A stretch of 64,000 nt of DNA from Nicotiana tabacum (GCF_000715075.1 NC_134096.1:62133854-62197853); one strand, 5' to 3'; shown: positions 46,500 to 58,410, counted from the stretch's first letter. Notes: generated by a model from the letters alone, not told the origin. Numbers and translations: made by a program.

Positions 46500-48379
46500 T
46501 GGATGGGTTGGTGAACATCTAACGCACTACCTCGGCAGTATCGGCAGCAAGGTCTAGCTCCTCAGACTGGCCAGCTGGTGCCACCAGTGTTGTTGGTGCT
46601 ATAGGATATGGGCCCGAATGGTATGGCTCAATCAACAGGTCAAATGGAAGATCTCCGGTTGTATAAAGCCTGGTCACCTGTCTCCGGAACTTATCCACTG
46701 ACTTCTTGCTGGCCTGGGACTTTCTCAACTTCTTTACTTCTTTTCTGAGCTCTTCGATCACTGACCCGTGTTGTATCAAGGTAGCCATAATAGTGTTCTA
46801 ATTATCAAAGAGCTTTTTCAATGTCTCTTCAACTATCAGGGAAAATTGAGGTGCCTGAATAGAAGATTGTGCTGCAACAGTACTGGATAAGTCAGACAGT
46901 ATTGCAGTGGTTGTCTACATCTAGTTGTTGAGGCTTGCCAATATCTAGGAGACTCGCAGCACAGAGAGGGGGGTAGTAAGCATGGGCACCGACTTCAAAG
47001 CCGAGATGGGAGCTGTGGACTGAACTGCAGTAGGGGCTGTGGAGGATAGCTGAGGCACAACTATGACACTGGAGGAAGGCTCGGCTGAAGTGGATGAAAC
47101 ATCAACTGCCTCTGCAGCTACCGTAGTTGGCTCATCAAACAGGCCCGCGGTAGTAGGAGGCTGAACTTTCTTCTTTGGATTGTCGCATCCATCCGTGAAT
47201 GCCAAGTAAAAGGCTTCTTCGGCCTCACCTTTGTGTCATAATCCCTCGGCTCTACCCTTGCATCCGTGAAATATTTTGTAATAGTGTTGGGATACGGGTA
47301 GGATGAGTCATCTTGCCGAGCAATCAGTGAGATGTTGGTCGTCATCACGACACCCACATTGATAGGGTACCCGGCCATAATAGAAGCAACCAGAACTGCC
47401 CGAGGAATCAGAAGGTAAGTCTCATTCTGATTCGGGTCCAGTCTGCTGCAGACAAAGGTTTTCCACCCCTTTGCCTCAAACCTGAGAGTGCTCCAGTAGA
47501 TAGGAACCCCAACGGCAATCCATGGAGGTGGTGGCCCCGGTGTATCTAGAATCTCCGCTAACCAAGGTAGGGTTGCGTCTCCCAATGCATACTTCTCCAA
47601 ATATTCTGTTAACTCAACATCTTCGAATCCCAAGTACGTGTTGAGTGTATGTTGATCAAATCTCACTTTCACGTTACGTACTTTAGTCACTTTTGTCCCT
47701 TTTTTTTATGTGAGCCACATTTGCATAGAATTCCCATACCAGGTACTCTTTGGCTCCACTACACTTTGAGTGAACCACATCCACCCCTTGTGTTCCCTGA
47801 ACTGTCTCAACACTACTAGGTTTTACCTCTCCAAATCATTCAATAGAAACTATCGCTCAAGAGTTAGTTACCTCACTAGCCACCATGTACGAAAGCTGGT
47901 GAAGGAGGCCAAGCTAACAAATCGGTCTTCCCAAGCCTCTTTCTTCTTCGACCTTTCAAGGCCGATAGGTGTAGCATCCCCCCCTCTTCCATCATCGGGG
48001 ATATCCTGAACTGTTGTAACTTGTGCCTCAGGGACAGGTGTGGACGAAGGGTCATAAGCCTAACTAGCACTCTCTAAGTTAAGGAAGTGCTATGAGATGA
48101 GGACGGCTCATCCCTGAGTTGGTATCTCCCTTGCGGCATTGACTGTACGGCCGGTTGCTCCTGAACAGAGGTTGAGTTACCCTGTGATGCTTCCCTAGAT
48201 GGGACATATGAGCTCGTATTAGAAATATCTACACCTCCCCCCCTACCGGTTGTAGCTTTTTTTGCAATTGTCTTTTGTTGGCCACGGGGTAGGGCACTCT
48301 TGCCTCGACCCCGGGAAGGTTCACTCCTCCCTTTAGAAGTGTCACCTCTACCTCTAGATTGAACCATTGTCTGTATCAA
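46500..48379 (-). pseudogene. element E env-like / plant-transposon-protein ORF (broken)
   Basis: This lies where Athila elements carry their third ORF. It may start at 48366 (MVQSRGRGDTSKGRSEPSRG), with a basic, Gly/Arg-rich N-terminus. The central part (47118-47690) has KVRFDQHTLNTYLGFEDVEL, PPPPWIAVGVPIYWSTLRF and ARQDDSSYPYPNTITKYF and resembles the 'putative plant transposon protein' domain. The C-terminal part is STSAEPSSSVIV-rich and then KELRKEVKKLRKSQ (46519-46788), a short coiled-coil-like stretch. No signal peptide or clear transmembrane segment is seen. Stops and frame changes separate the parts. The family's function is not settled. Confidence 0.75.
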
Positions 48380-48384
48380 ACAAA

Positions 48385-49690
48385 GGTGATTGTTAGTTTC
48401 ATTTCAATGTTCAAACATACACATGAGATATGCAAGTATACACCAGAAAAAATGGTGAGGTTCACAGTTAAAGCATGCTTGCAGGAGAAACGATCCGCAT
48501 AATTTTCTTGCGGCCGCAGATCAGGCCTTGCGGACCACACAATTTTGTTTTGCGGCCGCAAAAGTGAAGTGTGGTCCGCACGATTTAACTTGCGGCCACA
48601 CCTTTGAATCCCAAAAAGTGCTAACTCTTTAATGACAGAGAATTGGCTTATGTGCGGTCGCAACCTGTTTTCTGCGGTACGCACAATTAGACCTACGGCC
48701 GCACAATTGAGTCAAAAAGTGTAAACTCTCTTATGACAGTAAAAGGGTTATTTTGCGACTGCGATAGGAAATCTACCGTTCGCACGTTTTATATTGTGGC
48801 CGTAGATCCCTTCTTTCACCATGTTGCTCGAAAACTACAATCTGTGGACAGTACAATTTCATATGCGGCCGCAGAATTCAAAAACTATGAACAATCAGTT
48901 ACTTTTCTATCTAGGTTTTTGAATTTTGTGCAAATTTTGACATGGAAACAGCATAGAGGCATGAAAATATGTTGACCCAATCCTCATAGAGCATGTATTA
49001 GTTAACCCACTACAGATTTACCCCCACATGAATGCACAGTTGAATTTTATTGACAAATGGCCTAAAATGACTAAAAGTCTACAAATTAAAAGAAAATAAA
49101 TTAACAAGAAATTGAAACATACTATATGAATGAGTGTGATGAGTGACTGATCAAAGATGTTGTGTGTGTGGACAGATAGATTCACCAAGAAATTACAAGA
49201 GAGTACTGTTTAGTTCTCAGAGAGGGAAAAAACGTAACAAATGCCTTAATTCCTCTATTTATACGACTTGAAGCTAAGGGGAAGAAGGGTGAGTGCAGCC
49301 AATTTCATGTGCGGTTCACACTGTGTTACCTGGTGACATTAAGTCAGCATCACGTCTGCGGTCTGCACAATTTTATGTGCAGCTGCAAATTTACTTTTGC
49401 GGTCACACATCGACCTTTTTTCTAATAGACTAAACTTCACATAGTTGACATTTGCCACCGTTCATTTGTGCGGTCCTCATGCTAATTGTGCGGCCGCAAT
49501 ACACTTTTGCTACATCAATCATAAATGTGCGATCCGTACAATTCAACTGCGGTCTGCACATTTTTCACACTTAGCCATATTTTTGTCCACAGTTCTTATA
49601 AGTCACACTCAGTCCTGTAGAACACTTCAAATCAAGTTAGAATAAAAATAACACCTATCTACCAAAGGAAAAAAGAAAATAAACATGGGT
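48385..49690 (-). other. spacer of element E with GCGGCCGC-word arrays, no gene
   Basis: Between integrase and the env-like ORF. Word clusters lie at 48500-48870 (TTGCGGCCGCAGATC, TTGCGGCCGCAAAAGTG, ATGCGGCCGCAGAATTC) and 49305-49565 (GTGCGGCCGCAATAC, TGCGGTCTGCACAA, TGCGATCCGTACAATTC). They resemble the LTR array but are in internal DNA. The small ORFs have no domain. Confidence 0.8.
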
Positions 49691-49699
49691 TGCCTCCTA

Positions 49700-50900
49700 A
49701 GAAGTACCTGATTTAACGTCGCGATACGACACAAAATACTATTAATTGAAATGAATGACCGCCATGATGTGGCTATCTCTAACTTTTCCTAAGTAATGCT
49801 TCACCCGGTGACCATTGACTCGGAATACTTCATTGTTTTTGTTCTTCAAGTCCAATGCACCAAAAGGTGGCACACCCACAATTTTAAAGGGACCACTTCA
49901 TTTAGACTTTAGCTTCCCGGGAAACATCCTCAACCTTAAGTTAAACAACAATACAAGATCGCCCACCTTGAACTCTTTATTCCAAATGTATTTGTCATGA
50001 AGATATTTTATCTTTTCTTTGTACAAGGAAGAACTTGCATAAGCATTGTATCGGAACTCATCTGATTCATTCAAATGTGCAACCCTCAAGTTAGAGGCTA
50101 CATCCCACTCAAGATTCAACTTCTTTAGAGCCCACATGGCCTTGTGCTCAAGTTCCACCAGAAGGTGACAAGCTTTCCGAACACCAACCAGTATGATGAC
50201 ATTCGGATAGGTGTTTTGTAAGCCATTCGATAAGCACATTGTGCATCATCAAGCTTCTTGGCCCAATTCGTCCGATTAGCATTCACTGTTTTGGATAAAA
50301 TACTCTTTATCTCCCGGTTAGAAACTTCTACTTGACCGCTAGCTTGTGGATGATAAAGAGTTGTGATTTTATGAGTAACACCATACTTGCTAAGTAAAGT
50401 GTAGAAAGCCTTGTTGCAAAAATGTGACCCCCATCGCTTATAATTGCCCGTAGAGTACCAAACCTTGTGAAAATATTCTTCTTCAAGAATGCCACCACAC
50501 ATCTCGCCTCATTGTTGGGTAGAGAAATAGCCTCAACCTATTTGGACACATAATCCACCACGACCAAGATGTAAGTGTTTCCACAAGAACTCACAGAAGG
50601 ACCCATGAAGTCAATACCCCACACATCAAAAATATTAATGTTCAAAATGGTAGTGAGAGGCATTTCATTTTTCTTTGAGATTCCACCGGCCTATTGACAT
50701 TCATCACATCTTTTCACTAGCTCACTAGCATCCTTGTAAAGAGTGGGCCAATAGAAATAGTAACTAAGCACTTTTGCCGCCATTCTTGCTCCACCATGGT
50801 GACTACCTTATGGCGAAGAATGACAAGCCCCAAGAATTTTACCTTGTTCTTCTTCTGGTACACATCTTCTAATCACCCCATCTGTACAAATCCGGAAGAG
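49700..50900 (-). pseudogene. element E integrase (broken)
   Basis: Zinc-finger remains are GACHSSP, HHGGARMAAKVL and KRCDECQ. The first Asp is in [10 protein letters not shown], the second in [10 protein letters not shown] (about 50425-50450), and the Glu in [16 protein letters not shown] (50125-50502), so all three catalytic residues are kept. The C-terminal part is EFKVGDLVLLFNLRLRMFPG (49898-50239). At least two frameshifts and several stops break it. Confidence 0.86.
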
Positions 50901-51099
50901 GTATGGTTCATCCCAATAATAATCTTGACAATCTCGTTTGAGCTTCTTCCTTTGGTTTGAAGAGAACTCATCCGGGATGATTCCACACACAAGGAAATTT
51001 GCTAGATCCGCGAACCATGGAACCTCTTTCATTGAAATAGCCAAGAGTTTCTCATCAGGTAAGGAATCATTGATTTTAAGGCTATCATACGGCCTCCCC

Positions 51100-51480
51100 T
51101 CCTCCTCCAAACGAGACAAGTGGTTCGCCACTTGGTTTTTATTCCCTTTTCTATCTTGGAAGTCAATATCAAACTCTTGCAACAAAAGCGCCCATCTCAT
51201 CAACCGATCTTTGGAGTACTTTTTGCTCATAAGATAATGAAGCATTGCATGATCCGTGTGGATAATGACCTTTGCACCCATCAAGTACGGGTGAAACTTC
51301 TCAATTGCAAACACAATGGCAAGGAGATCTTTCTACATTAAGGTGTAGTTTACTTGGGCACTATTCATGGTCTTACTAGCATAGTATACCGGATGAAAAA
51401 TCTTGTTGATGTGTTTTCCCAAAACAGCCCCAACCTCTATGTCACTTGCATCACACATGAGTTCAAAAGGGACACTCCAA
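51100..51480 (-). pseudogene. element E RNase H domain (broken)
   Basis: FELMCDASDIEVGAVLG, KDLLAIVFAIEKFHPYL, VIIHTDHAMLHYLMSKK and NQVANHLSRLE are seen. A stop precedes KDLLAIV, and the usual KELLA Glu is Asp there. Confidence 0.83.
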
Positions 51481-52610
51481 TTTTGAGCAGTGATGATGGG
51501 AGTAGTTGTCAACTTGAACTTCAACAGTTCAAAATCTCTCATGCAAACATCATTGAAGTTGAACTTAGTATCTTCCTCAAGAAGCTTGCACAACGGATTC
51601 ACCACCTTAGACAAATCTTTGATGAAGCGCCGGTAGAAACTCGCGTGGCCTAAGAAACTCCGCACACCCTTTACCGGAGTTGGAGGTGGAAGTTTAGAAA
51701 TCACCTTAATATTTGTCTTGTCAACTTCAATTCCATTCTTTGAGATTTTGTGGACAAGGACAATGTCTTCCTCGACCATAAAATGACACTTCTCCCAATT
51801 GAGCACCAAATTTGATTCTTCACATTTTGCCAACACCTTATCCAAATTTGCAAGACAATCATCAAAAGAATCTCCAACCACCGAGAAGTCATCCATGTAA
51901 ACTTCAAGGTAGTCCTCCACCATGTCCGTCAAAATAGCGATCATATACCTTTGAAAATTTGTTGGTGCATTGCACAAACCAAATGACATCCGCTTGAAGG
52001 CGAAAGTACCATAGGGACATGTAAAGTTTGTTTTCCTTTGATCCTCCGGAGCAATAAGAATTTAGTTGTTTACCAAATACCCATCAAGAAAGCAATAGAA
52101 AGCACAGACGTCCAATCTATCAAGCATTTGATCTAAGAAAGGAAGCGAAAAATGATCCTTCCTTGTGGTTTTGTTGAGCTTGCGATAGTCCATACACACC
52201 CTCCATCCGGTCACCATTCTTGTAGGAATAAACTCATTCTTATCATTGGTGACCACCATCATGCCCCCTTCTTTGGGACACATTGAACCGGAGAAGTTCA
52301 CGAACTATCGGAGATTGGATAGACAACCCCGGCATCCAACCACTTGATAATCTCCTTCTTAACAACTTCTTACATAGCCTCATTGAGTCTCATTTGATGT
52401 TCAATAGATGGTTTGGCCCTTTCCTCCAAGTTTATCTTATGCATGCAAAATGCCGAACTTATCCCCCGAATATCAGCCAAAGTCCACCCAATAGCCTTCT
52501 TCATTTTCTGTAGCACCGCCAAAGTGGATTCTACCTGCACGTTAGTCAATCAAGAGGAAATAATAAATTCTAAAGTAGAACAAGGAACAAGAAATTCATA
52601 CTGAAGATGT
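51481..52610 (-). pseudogene. element E reverse transcriptase (broken)
   Basis: The N-terminal parts are RVCMDYRKLNKTTRKDHFSL and PFLDQMLDRLDVCAFYCFLD (52062-52301). After a stop come RMSFGLCNAPTNFQRYM and the catalytic VYMDDFSVVGDSFDDCLANL (51333-51989), then FLGHASFYRRFIKDLSKV. YMDD is intact. The Ser-Gly-Tyr after FLDGY is changed and is followed by a stop. YMDDFSV is typical of Athila. Confidence 0.88.
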
Positions 52611-52623
52611 GGAGGAAATGGCT

Positions 52624-53440
52624 TCAAATCCAACGTAGGAGGCTCTTCAATAGAAGGCTTTGTAGGAGAAGTTTTGAGGACAATTTTTGGGGTGCATAGT
52701 TGTACGACCCCATTCCTTTCAAAGAGTTCACACATTCCATGAAGACATCCATCCCGTCATCATCAAAGTTGAGCAAGACGGCCTCCAACATGTCAACCAC
52801 ATTGATCATAGCACTTTTATCATCAAAAATAACATCGGTCACCAAATCCATAAATGAGCACACCTCATTACTATTCGGTTGCCACATTGGCTTACACACA
52901 TAGAAAACCACATTTTCATCACCAACCCGGAATGTAAGTTCTCTGGCTTCAACATCATAAAGAGCCTTCCCCGTAGCAAGGAAAGGTCTCCCAAGAATAA
53001 TTGGAACCTCATAGTCAACTTCACAAGAATTTATCAAAATGAACTAAGACATATTCAATCACTCCCAAAGATCTCTTCATAGTATGATCGGCCATTTGCA
53101 ACCTCATAGAGGTGGGTCTTGGTTGCCCAATTCCCAAGGTCATGAAAACCGAATAGCGCATCAAATTGATACTCTCCCCAAGATCACAAAGAGCTTTTGC
53201 AAACTCGACACATCCAATTGTACAAGGAATCGTGATAGCACCGGGATCTTCAAACTTAGGATCCATAGAGTGCACAATTGCACTCACTTGACGAATGACT
53301 TTGATGGTTTTAAAATTCATTGACCGCTTCTTTGTCGTGAGATCCTTCATAAACTTTGCATAGCCGGGCATTTGTTCCAAAGCTTCAACTAATGGCACAT
53401 TGATTGAGAGACTCTTCATCATTTGAATTAACTTCTTGAA
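52624..53440 (-). pseudogene. element E protease region
   Basis: EALEQMPGYAKFMKDLTTKK, IPCTIGCVEFAKALCDLGES and INLMRYSVFMTLGIGQP are Athila protease features. The usual ALCDLGASINLM has Ala changed to Glu after Gly. Then come VDYEVPIILGRPFLATGKAL and FYVCKPMWQPN. Two ORFs (53021-53422 and 52624-53037) overlap in different frames, so one frameshift separates the catalytic half from the rest. Confidence 0.85.
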
Positions 53441-53544
53441 TTGATTCTCACCATTTTGGTTGGCAAGTCTTCAAGGGTATGGAGGCGGAGGCTTAGGCAA
53501 TGGTGCCTTAGACTTTTGCACTACCGGCTTCGGTATGTCAATAA

Positions 53545-55337
53545 TGTTATCCCTAGACGAGTTCACCTCCTCTTAATTCTCTTCCATACTATCATCAATT
53601 TCAATCTAAACTTCATCATTTGATTGTACCACATTGTTCGGGGCCTGTTCTTCTTGTACCAATTTCACATCATCTACAAGTTGCCTTTGACTTGAGGTGG
53701 TTGCATTCCCACTTCTTCCACTTCTTGTAGTAACAGCCATGGCATTCCCCGTGTTGTTTTCACCCTTTGGGTTTACTATCGTGTCACTTGGTAGTGCCTC
53801 CTTAGGACGAGAATTTAGAGCTTGAGAGATTTTCCCCATTTACACTTCTAAGTTAGGGATCGATGTGTTGTGTAAGGCAAGTTGGGCATCCGAATCGGCA
53901 TTCATTTTCATTATTTTCTTGAACATAATCTCAATACACCTCATCTCATTATTTTAAGAACTTGTACTATGGGAAAGATAAGGAGGCGGGTTGCTCGGTT
54001 ATTGATACATCGGGGACCTTTGAAAACCCGACCCTCTGTTGCCTTGATTATTGTTCCATCTACCTTGATTGTTACCACCACCCCCAAATTCCTTTATTAT
54101 TACCACTCCAATTTCCTTGATAGTTGTTGTTATGCAAATTCCCTTTATTGTTGTCACCACTCCAATTTTCTTGGTTTTTAGATGTCCAATTGCCTTGATT
54201 GTTTTAAGGTCGCCATTGTTGTTGGTTTGGGCCTCTGAAGTTGTTTCTTTGCCCTTGAAAGTTGTTCACGTATTGCACCAACTCTTCTTGTTCATTATAA
54301 GAATTAACTTTCACAAAACCACTATCTTCTTGCACATAATTCTCCGCTCGATTTTGCAATTGTGGACCCTTGGTCTGTCTTTTGTTTACCATCATGTTCA
54401 CCACCTCCATGACATTAGCTAGGTTATGATTTTGCACTTGTTGAAGTTGAGCCTTTGCTAGTTGATTCATGGTGGTAGTCAATTCGGCAATGGCTTGTCC
54501 ATGGTCATGAAACTCTTTGTGAGGGTGGATCACGTTCGGATCACGTTGTGGAACATTAGCCCGGGATTGCCACATGATGTTTCCGCTATTTCATCCAAAA
54601 TCTCACACGCCTTTGCATACGGCGTATTCATAAAGTTACCACCGGCAAGTTGATTCACTACACATTGGTTAGTTGTGTTAATCCCATGATAGAAGGTTTG
54701 TTGAATCATGTTTTCTGTCATATCATTGTTGGGACATTCCTTGACCATTGTTCTATACCGCTCCCAAATCTCGTGTAGTGGTTCATTCGGCTCTTTCTTG
54801 AATGCCAAAATCTCATCTCGAAGTGTAGCCATGTGCCCTGGAGAGAAGAACTTAGAGATAAACTTTTCCGCCAACTCATCCCAAGTGTGAATGGAATGGT
54901 TCGGCAAACGTTCCAACCAATCTAAATTTTTCCCCTCGTAGATAGAAGGGAAAAAGGCTTAGCCTCAATGCATCCTTGGATATATTTGTTTGTTTTCTAC
55001 CCTAACAAATGTCCACAAACCCCTTCAAATGTTTGAATGCATTTTGACTTGGAGCACCGGTGAAGAAACCTCGTTGCTCTAGAAAAGTGAGTATTACATT
55101 GGTGATTTGAAAGTTGTCCGCCCTAATATGGGGAGGGACTATTGCATTGGCATATCCTTCATTGGGTAACACCCATTGTGGAGCCACTCGTGGTGGAGGT
55201 GGGGGTGGAGTGGGGACATTGTCATGAGGCACTCAGCCTCTTCTATTGTCTTGAGATTCAAGAGTAACCTCATCAACTTGGTCATCCTCGACGTCCATAT
55301 CCCCCAAAGGAAAATTTCCGAGCTCATTGTTCGCCAT
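53545..55337 (-). pseudogene. element E gag (stops and frameshifts)
   Basis: The start at 55337 gives MANNELGNFPLGDMDVEDD. Pro-rich PPPPPPRVAPQW follows. The capsid domain reads WLERLPNHSIHTWDELAEKF and ISKFFSPGHMATLRDEILAF, then WERYRTMVKECPNN (54530-54916). Next are Gln-rich NQLAKAQLQQVQNHNLANVM (54204-54575) and ALNSRPKEALPSDTIVNPKG (53606-53839), the usual Athila gag-protease linker ending AVTTRSG. Stops at about 55232 and 54960 and a frameshift near 54560 break it. Confidence 0.86.
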
Positions 55338-55421
55338 GGTTGTACCTACGATTTCCCAAACAAGTTAGTAACATGGAAGGAAAAGAAGATATTCCAAATA
55401 CATAGCTAACACCGTTTTAGT

Positions 55422-55439
55422 TCCCCAACAATGGTGCCA
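55422..55439 (-). other. primer binding site of element E
   Basis: Reads TGGCACCATTGTTGGGGA on the minus strand. The family pattern TGGCGCC-GTTG-GGGGA complements tRNA-Asp, and this copy differs at a few bases. Six bases separate it from the LTR. Confidence 0.8.
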
Positions 55440-55445
55440 AAAATT

Positions 55446-56852
55446 GGTCACGTCCACAACACACCTCACTAAGAGATATGGCATGGTCATATGCTATAAT
55501 AATTACCCAACTAGGAGTCAAGGTCGAATCCACTGGGAGTTATAATAGGAGTTAGGAGTATATATTTGAAGCAAGCAAATGGGTTATCTAGATTGCACTT
55601 CCACAACACAGTTTGGTTTTCTACTTCTACTGTTAATCTAACGGTTGCAAGATAAAGGAAATAGACAAGAGATAAATATTTTTTAAGGTTTTTCCAATTG
55701 GGTAAAAGGTCTAGGATTGTGACCATAACCTAGGTGTTTTCCTACTGGGGTAAAGATGTTAATACTTGTTTTGTTGATTGGGGTATATTATAGCTCACAA
55801 CTCTAAACTACCCACTCAATACCTCTTGGTCAGAGAGTAGTTTTGCCCAATTTTGCCCAATTGACCCAATTCCTTGTTAGCTAAGTTATCCTAGACTAGG
55901 TCCCTCTTTCTCAAGTAGAGACTAAGTCAAATAGGCATGAATCAATGTTTACAAACATTAATTCTAAAATTGAAGCATGAACTAAGCTAAATAATCAACA
56001 CCCAATCATAAACAAGTGCTAAATTAGATACCCATAAGGTTTATACACTAGGGTTGGGTCACAACCCTAGTAAGAGTCTAGCTACTCATAATGGATTTTG
56101 AAGAAAATAAAGAAGAAAAGCTAATTAAACTCATAATGGAAGATTAAAATGATGAAATTTAAATGTAAATACATAAAAATAATGTAAAACTTCATAAAGT
56201 AGCAAAGAAAAGCGGCTACAGTAACTTCAGATGTTCAAACATGACCTAATTTTGTGAAATTCGTCTATTTATACAGGACCAAAGATTTCGGACACAAATG
56301 CCCCTCGGGAGGTTCTACGGCCGCACAATTCCATGTGCGGTCCGCAGATTTCATCAGATGGCAAGAAGTGGAGTTCTGCGGCATCACATTTCTGAACTGC
56401 GGTCGTGTGGCAATCTTCTGCGGCTGTACATTTCTGAACTGCGATCGCGAGGCAATCATCTGCGGCCGCACAAATCTTGTCTGGTATGCAATTCACAAAG
56501 GCTCCTGGACTTGGTATTTTTGCATACTCTCTTATATTTGACTCCTCGCCCAGTTCTACGGCCGCACAATTCATATGGGGTCCGCACATTGCTAAAAGGT
56601 CTGCTACATTTTTCTTCTTATTTTGCGGTCGTAGAATTCCTTCTGCGGACCGCACATTTGTGCTGCTGCGCACTTTATTACCTTGTGATTCGGAACACTC
56701 CTTTTTGAGTCAGATTTCATCATGGGAGACCAAACTTCCAGCATTCCTGCAATTTTGCATAATTTCATTAGTTCCAAGAACACAATTCAATACTTTCAGA
56801 CTAAAACAAAAGCTAAAAGGTGCTAATAAGCAGTCAAAATCCTCACTTATCA
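55446..56852 (-). repeat. 5' LTR of element E (1407 bp)
   Basis: Runs from TGGTCACGTCC to CTTATCA, then the TSD copy ATGTT. GCGGCCGC-type words lie at 56310-56660 (TACGGCCGCACAATTCCATG, TGCGGTCCGCAGATTTC, TGCGGCTGTACATTTC, TGCGATCGCGAGG, TGCGGCCGCACAAATC). The overlapping ORFs of 95-165 codons on both strands have no domain. Confidence 0.93.
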
Positions 56853-56857
56853 ATGTT

Positions 56858-57400
56858 CAATATCGACTTGATGGAGGACTCTGCTTGCTCGTTGCCCACG
56901 GGATGATATCGCATCGAGGGTATCATTTTGATATGCCATTTCTCAAAAAAACTCGGCGGTCTTCTTTCCTGTGAACTAGGGTCCGTTGTTACAACTGATC
57001 TCTTTGGGGAGGCCGAACCAGCATATGATGTTTTTCCATATAAAGGCGATCACTTCCTGTTCACGTATTTGGGCAAATGCTCCTACTTCCACCCACTTAG
57101 AAAAATAGTCAGTTAAAACCAAAAGGAATCGTACATTACCTCGCCCTGCCGGGAGGGGGCCCACGATGTTTATTCCCCATTTGATGAAAGGCCAAGGTGA
57201 GGTGACCGAGTGGAGGTGTTCGCCCGCTTGGTGAATCATCGGGGCGTACTTTTGGCATTGCGTGCATTTTTTCACGAAGTCTGCGGCCTACTTTTTCAAG
57301 TTGACAGTAGTATCCTGCCCGTATGAGGCATCTGAACAGAGCCCGATTGCCGGAGTGAGCTCCACAATGGCCCTCATGGACCTCTTCAAGGATGTGCTGC
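56858..57400 (-). pseudogene. element F integrase, both catalytic Asp changed to Asn
   Basis: The zinc-binding part shows EEVHEGHCGAHSGNRALF and CTQCQKYAPMIHQ. The first catalytic motif is KWGINIVGPLP with Asn at 57168-57170. The second is ISCNNGP-stop-FTG with Asn at 56988-56990 (CDNGPQF expected). NEQAESSIKSIL retains the third residue, Glu. Then the frame is cut by element E. GAC to AAC and CAG to TAG are what C-to-T decay would give. Confidence 0.87.
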
Positions 57401-57710
57401 GTCTGGTTTGGGCGCAGGCATTTTGCGAGAGGGCCTCCGTAAGTCCTCTTATACAGGTCGTTATGGATGATATTGTACCTGGCCTCTTGCATTCTCAGTT
57501 TCTTGGCTTCTTTTTTATCATCTGGTATTGTGCCATCCTGCAAATATATATAATAATACGATTGAGTCAGTCCCAAGTTAAGCTTATGGTTCTTACCTCA
57601 CTTTGATCAATCGATGAGTTGAGAAGGTGGACTACGTTTTTGTCTCCGGTTGCGATGCTTTTGGTGGTTGCGGCCAATTTAGCAAGGTTGTCTGCCTCAG
57701 CGTTCTGTAC

Positions 57711-58045
57711 TCAGGGAATTTGGTCGAGCTGGCATTCATCGAACTCGGGCAGCAGCTTGCAGATTTCAGTCTGATACTTTTGCAATCTTTGTTCTTTGAT
57801 TTGGTAAGTCCTTGTGACTTGGTTGACTACAAGTTGGGAATCACAACGTAGTTTCAACCGTCTTGCCTCATACTTGAGTGCTAGTCTCAAACCTGCGATT
57901 ACGGCCTTATATTCAGCCTCGTTGTTAGTCATATCTGGGCACCTTATAGACCGACGAATCACTTCACCTGTTGGGACTTTGAGTACGAGTCCTAGTCCGT
58001 CCCCTGACACATTAGATGTGTCATCGGTGTATAGGACCTAGAGGT
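57711..58045 (-). pseudogene. element F second (archaeal-like) RNase H
   Basis: YTDDTSNVSGDGLGLVLKVP, RCPDMTNNEAEYKAVIAGLR and LKLRCDSQLVVNQVTRTYQI keep the acidic residues of an archaeal-type RNase H. The 99-codon ORF is open, then a stop follows DQIP. Downstream come NAEADNLAKLAA and the linker to integrase (57136-57576). This is the domain that defines the Tat lineage. Confidence 0.88.
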
Positions 58046-58054
58046 CTTGTGTTT

Positions 58055-58410
58055 GGGGGATGTTTGAAAGGCTTCTCTCTCTACTTTGGCCATTACTTTT
58101 GCGCAAAAGTCGGCGGCGAAGTTAGCGAGCACTTGTGACTTTATCACTATTCGCGGCAGGTACGTGATATCGTGCTTGCTCAGCTCGATGGCCCATTTGA
58201 CTAGCCATCCCGATAGCTAGGGCTTATGCAAAATGCTTCTCAGGGAAGGTCATGTCTAAGCTTTCGTGAAGCTACAACTAAGACCACGGCCAAGTTTTTG
58301 ATGTAGAGGATACCTCGTCTCGGTGTCGACTAATGTTTTGCTAATATAATAGATGGGGGATTGCATACTTTTATTTTCTCGAACCAGGATTGTGCTCACA
58401 ACTACTTCAA
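58055..58410 (-). pseudogene. element F first RNase H (decayed)
   Basis: VREN, QSPIYYISKTLVDTETRYP and LSGWLVKWAIELSKHDITYL are recognisable after the RT, with stops and frame changes. It is the retroviral-type RNase H that precedes the archaeal-type one in Tat elements. Confidence 0.72.

Larger units (their letters stand above)
34933..56852 (-). mobile_element. element E: Athila-type Ty3 element with env-like ORF, TSD ATGTT
   Basis: The LTRs end in TGGTCAC...CTTATCA and the target duplication ATGTT is exact (34928-34932, 56853-56857). The order on the minus strand is PBS (tRNA-Asp type), gag, protease, RT, RNase H, integrase, spacer, env-like ORF, spacer, PPT, 3' LTR. ALCDLGESINLM in the protease and VYMDDFSVVGDSFDDCL in RT are Athila hallmarks. 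It inserted into the integrase of F, and later element D inserted into its 3' LTR, so the net length without D is about 13.8 kb. Multiple stops and frameshifts make it inactive. Confidence 0.92.

Noticed and set aside
48385..48684. ORF of 102 codons beside the env-like ORF
   Set aside because: It lies over the word array in the spacer of E and ends before the basic N-terminus. No motif is seen.
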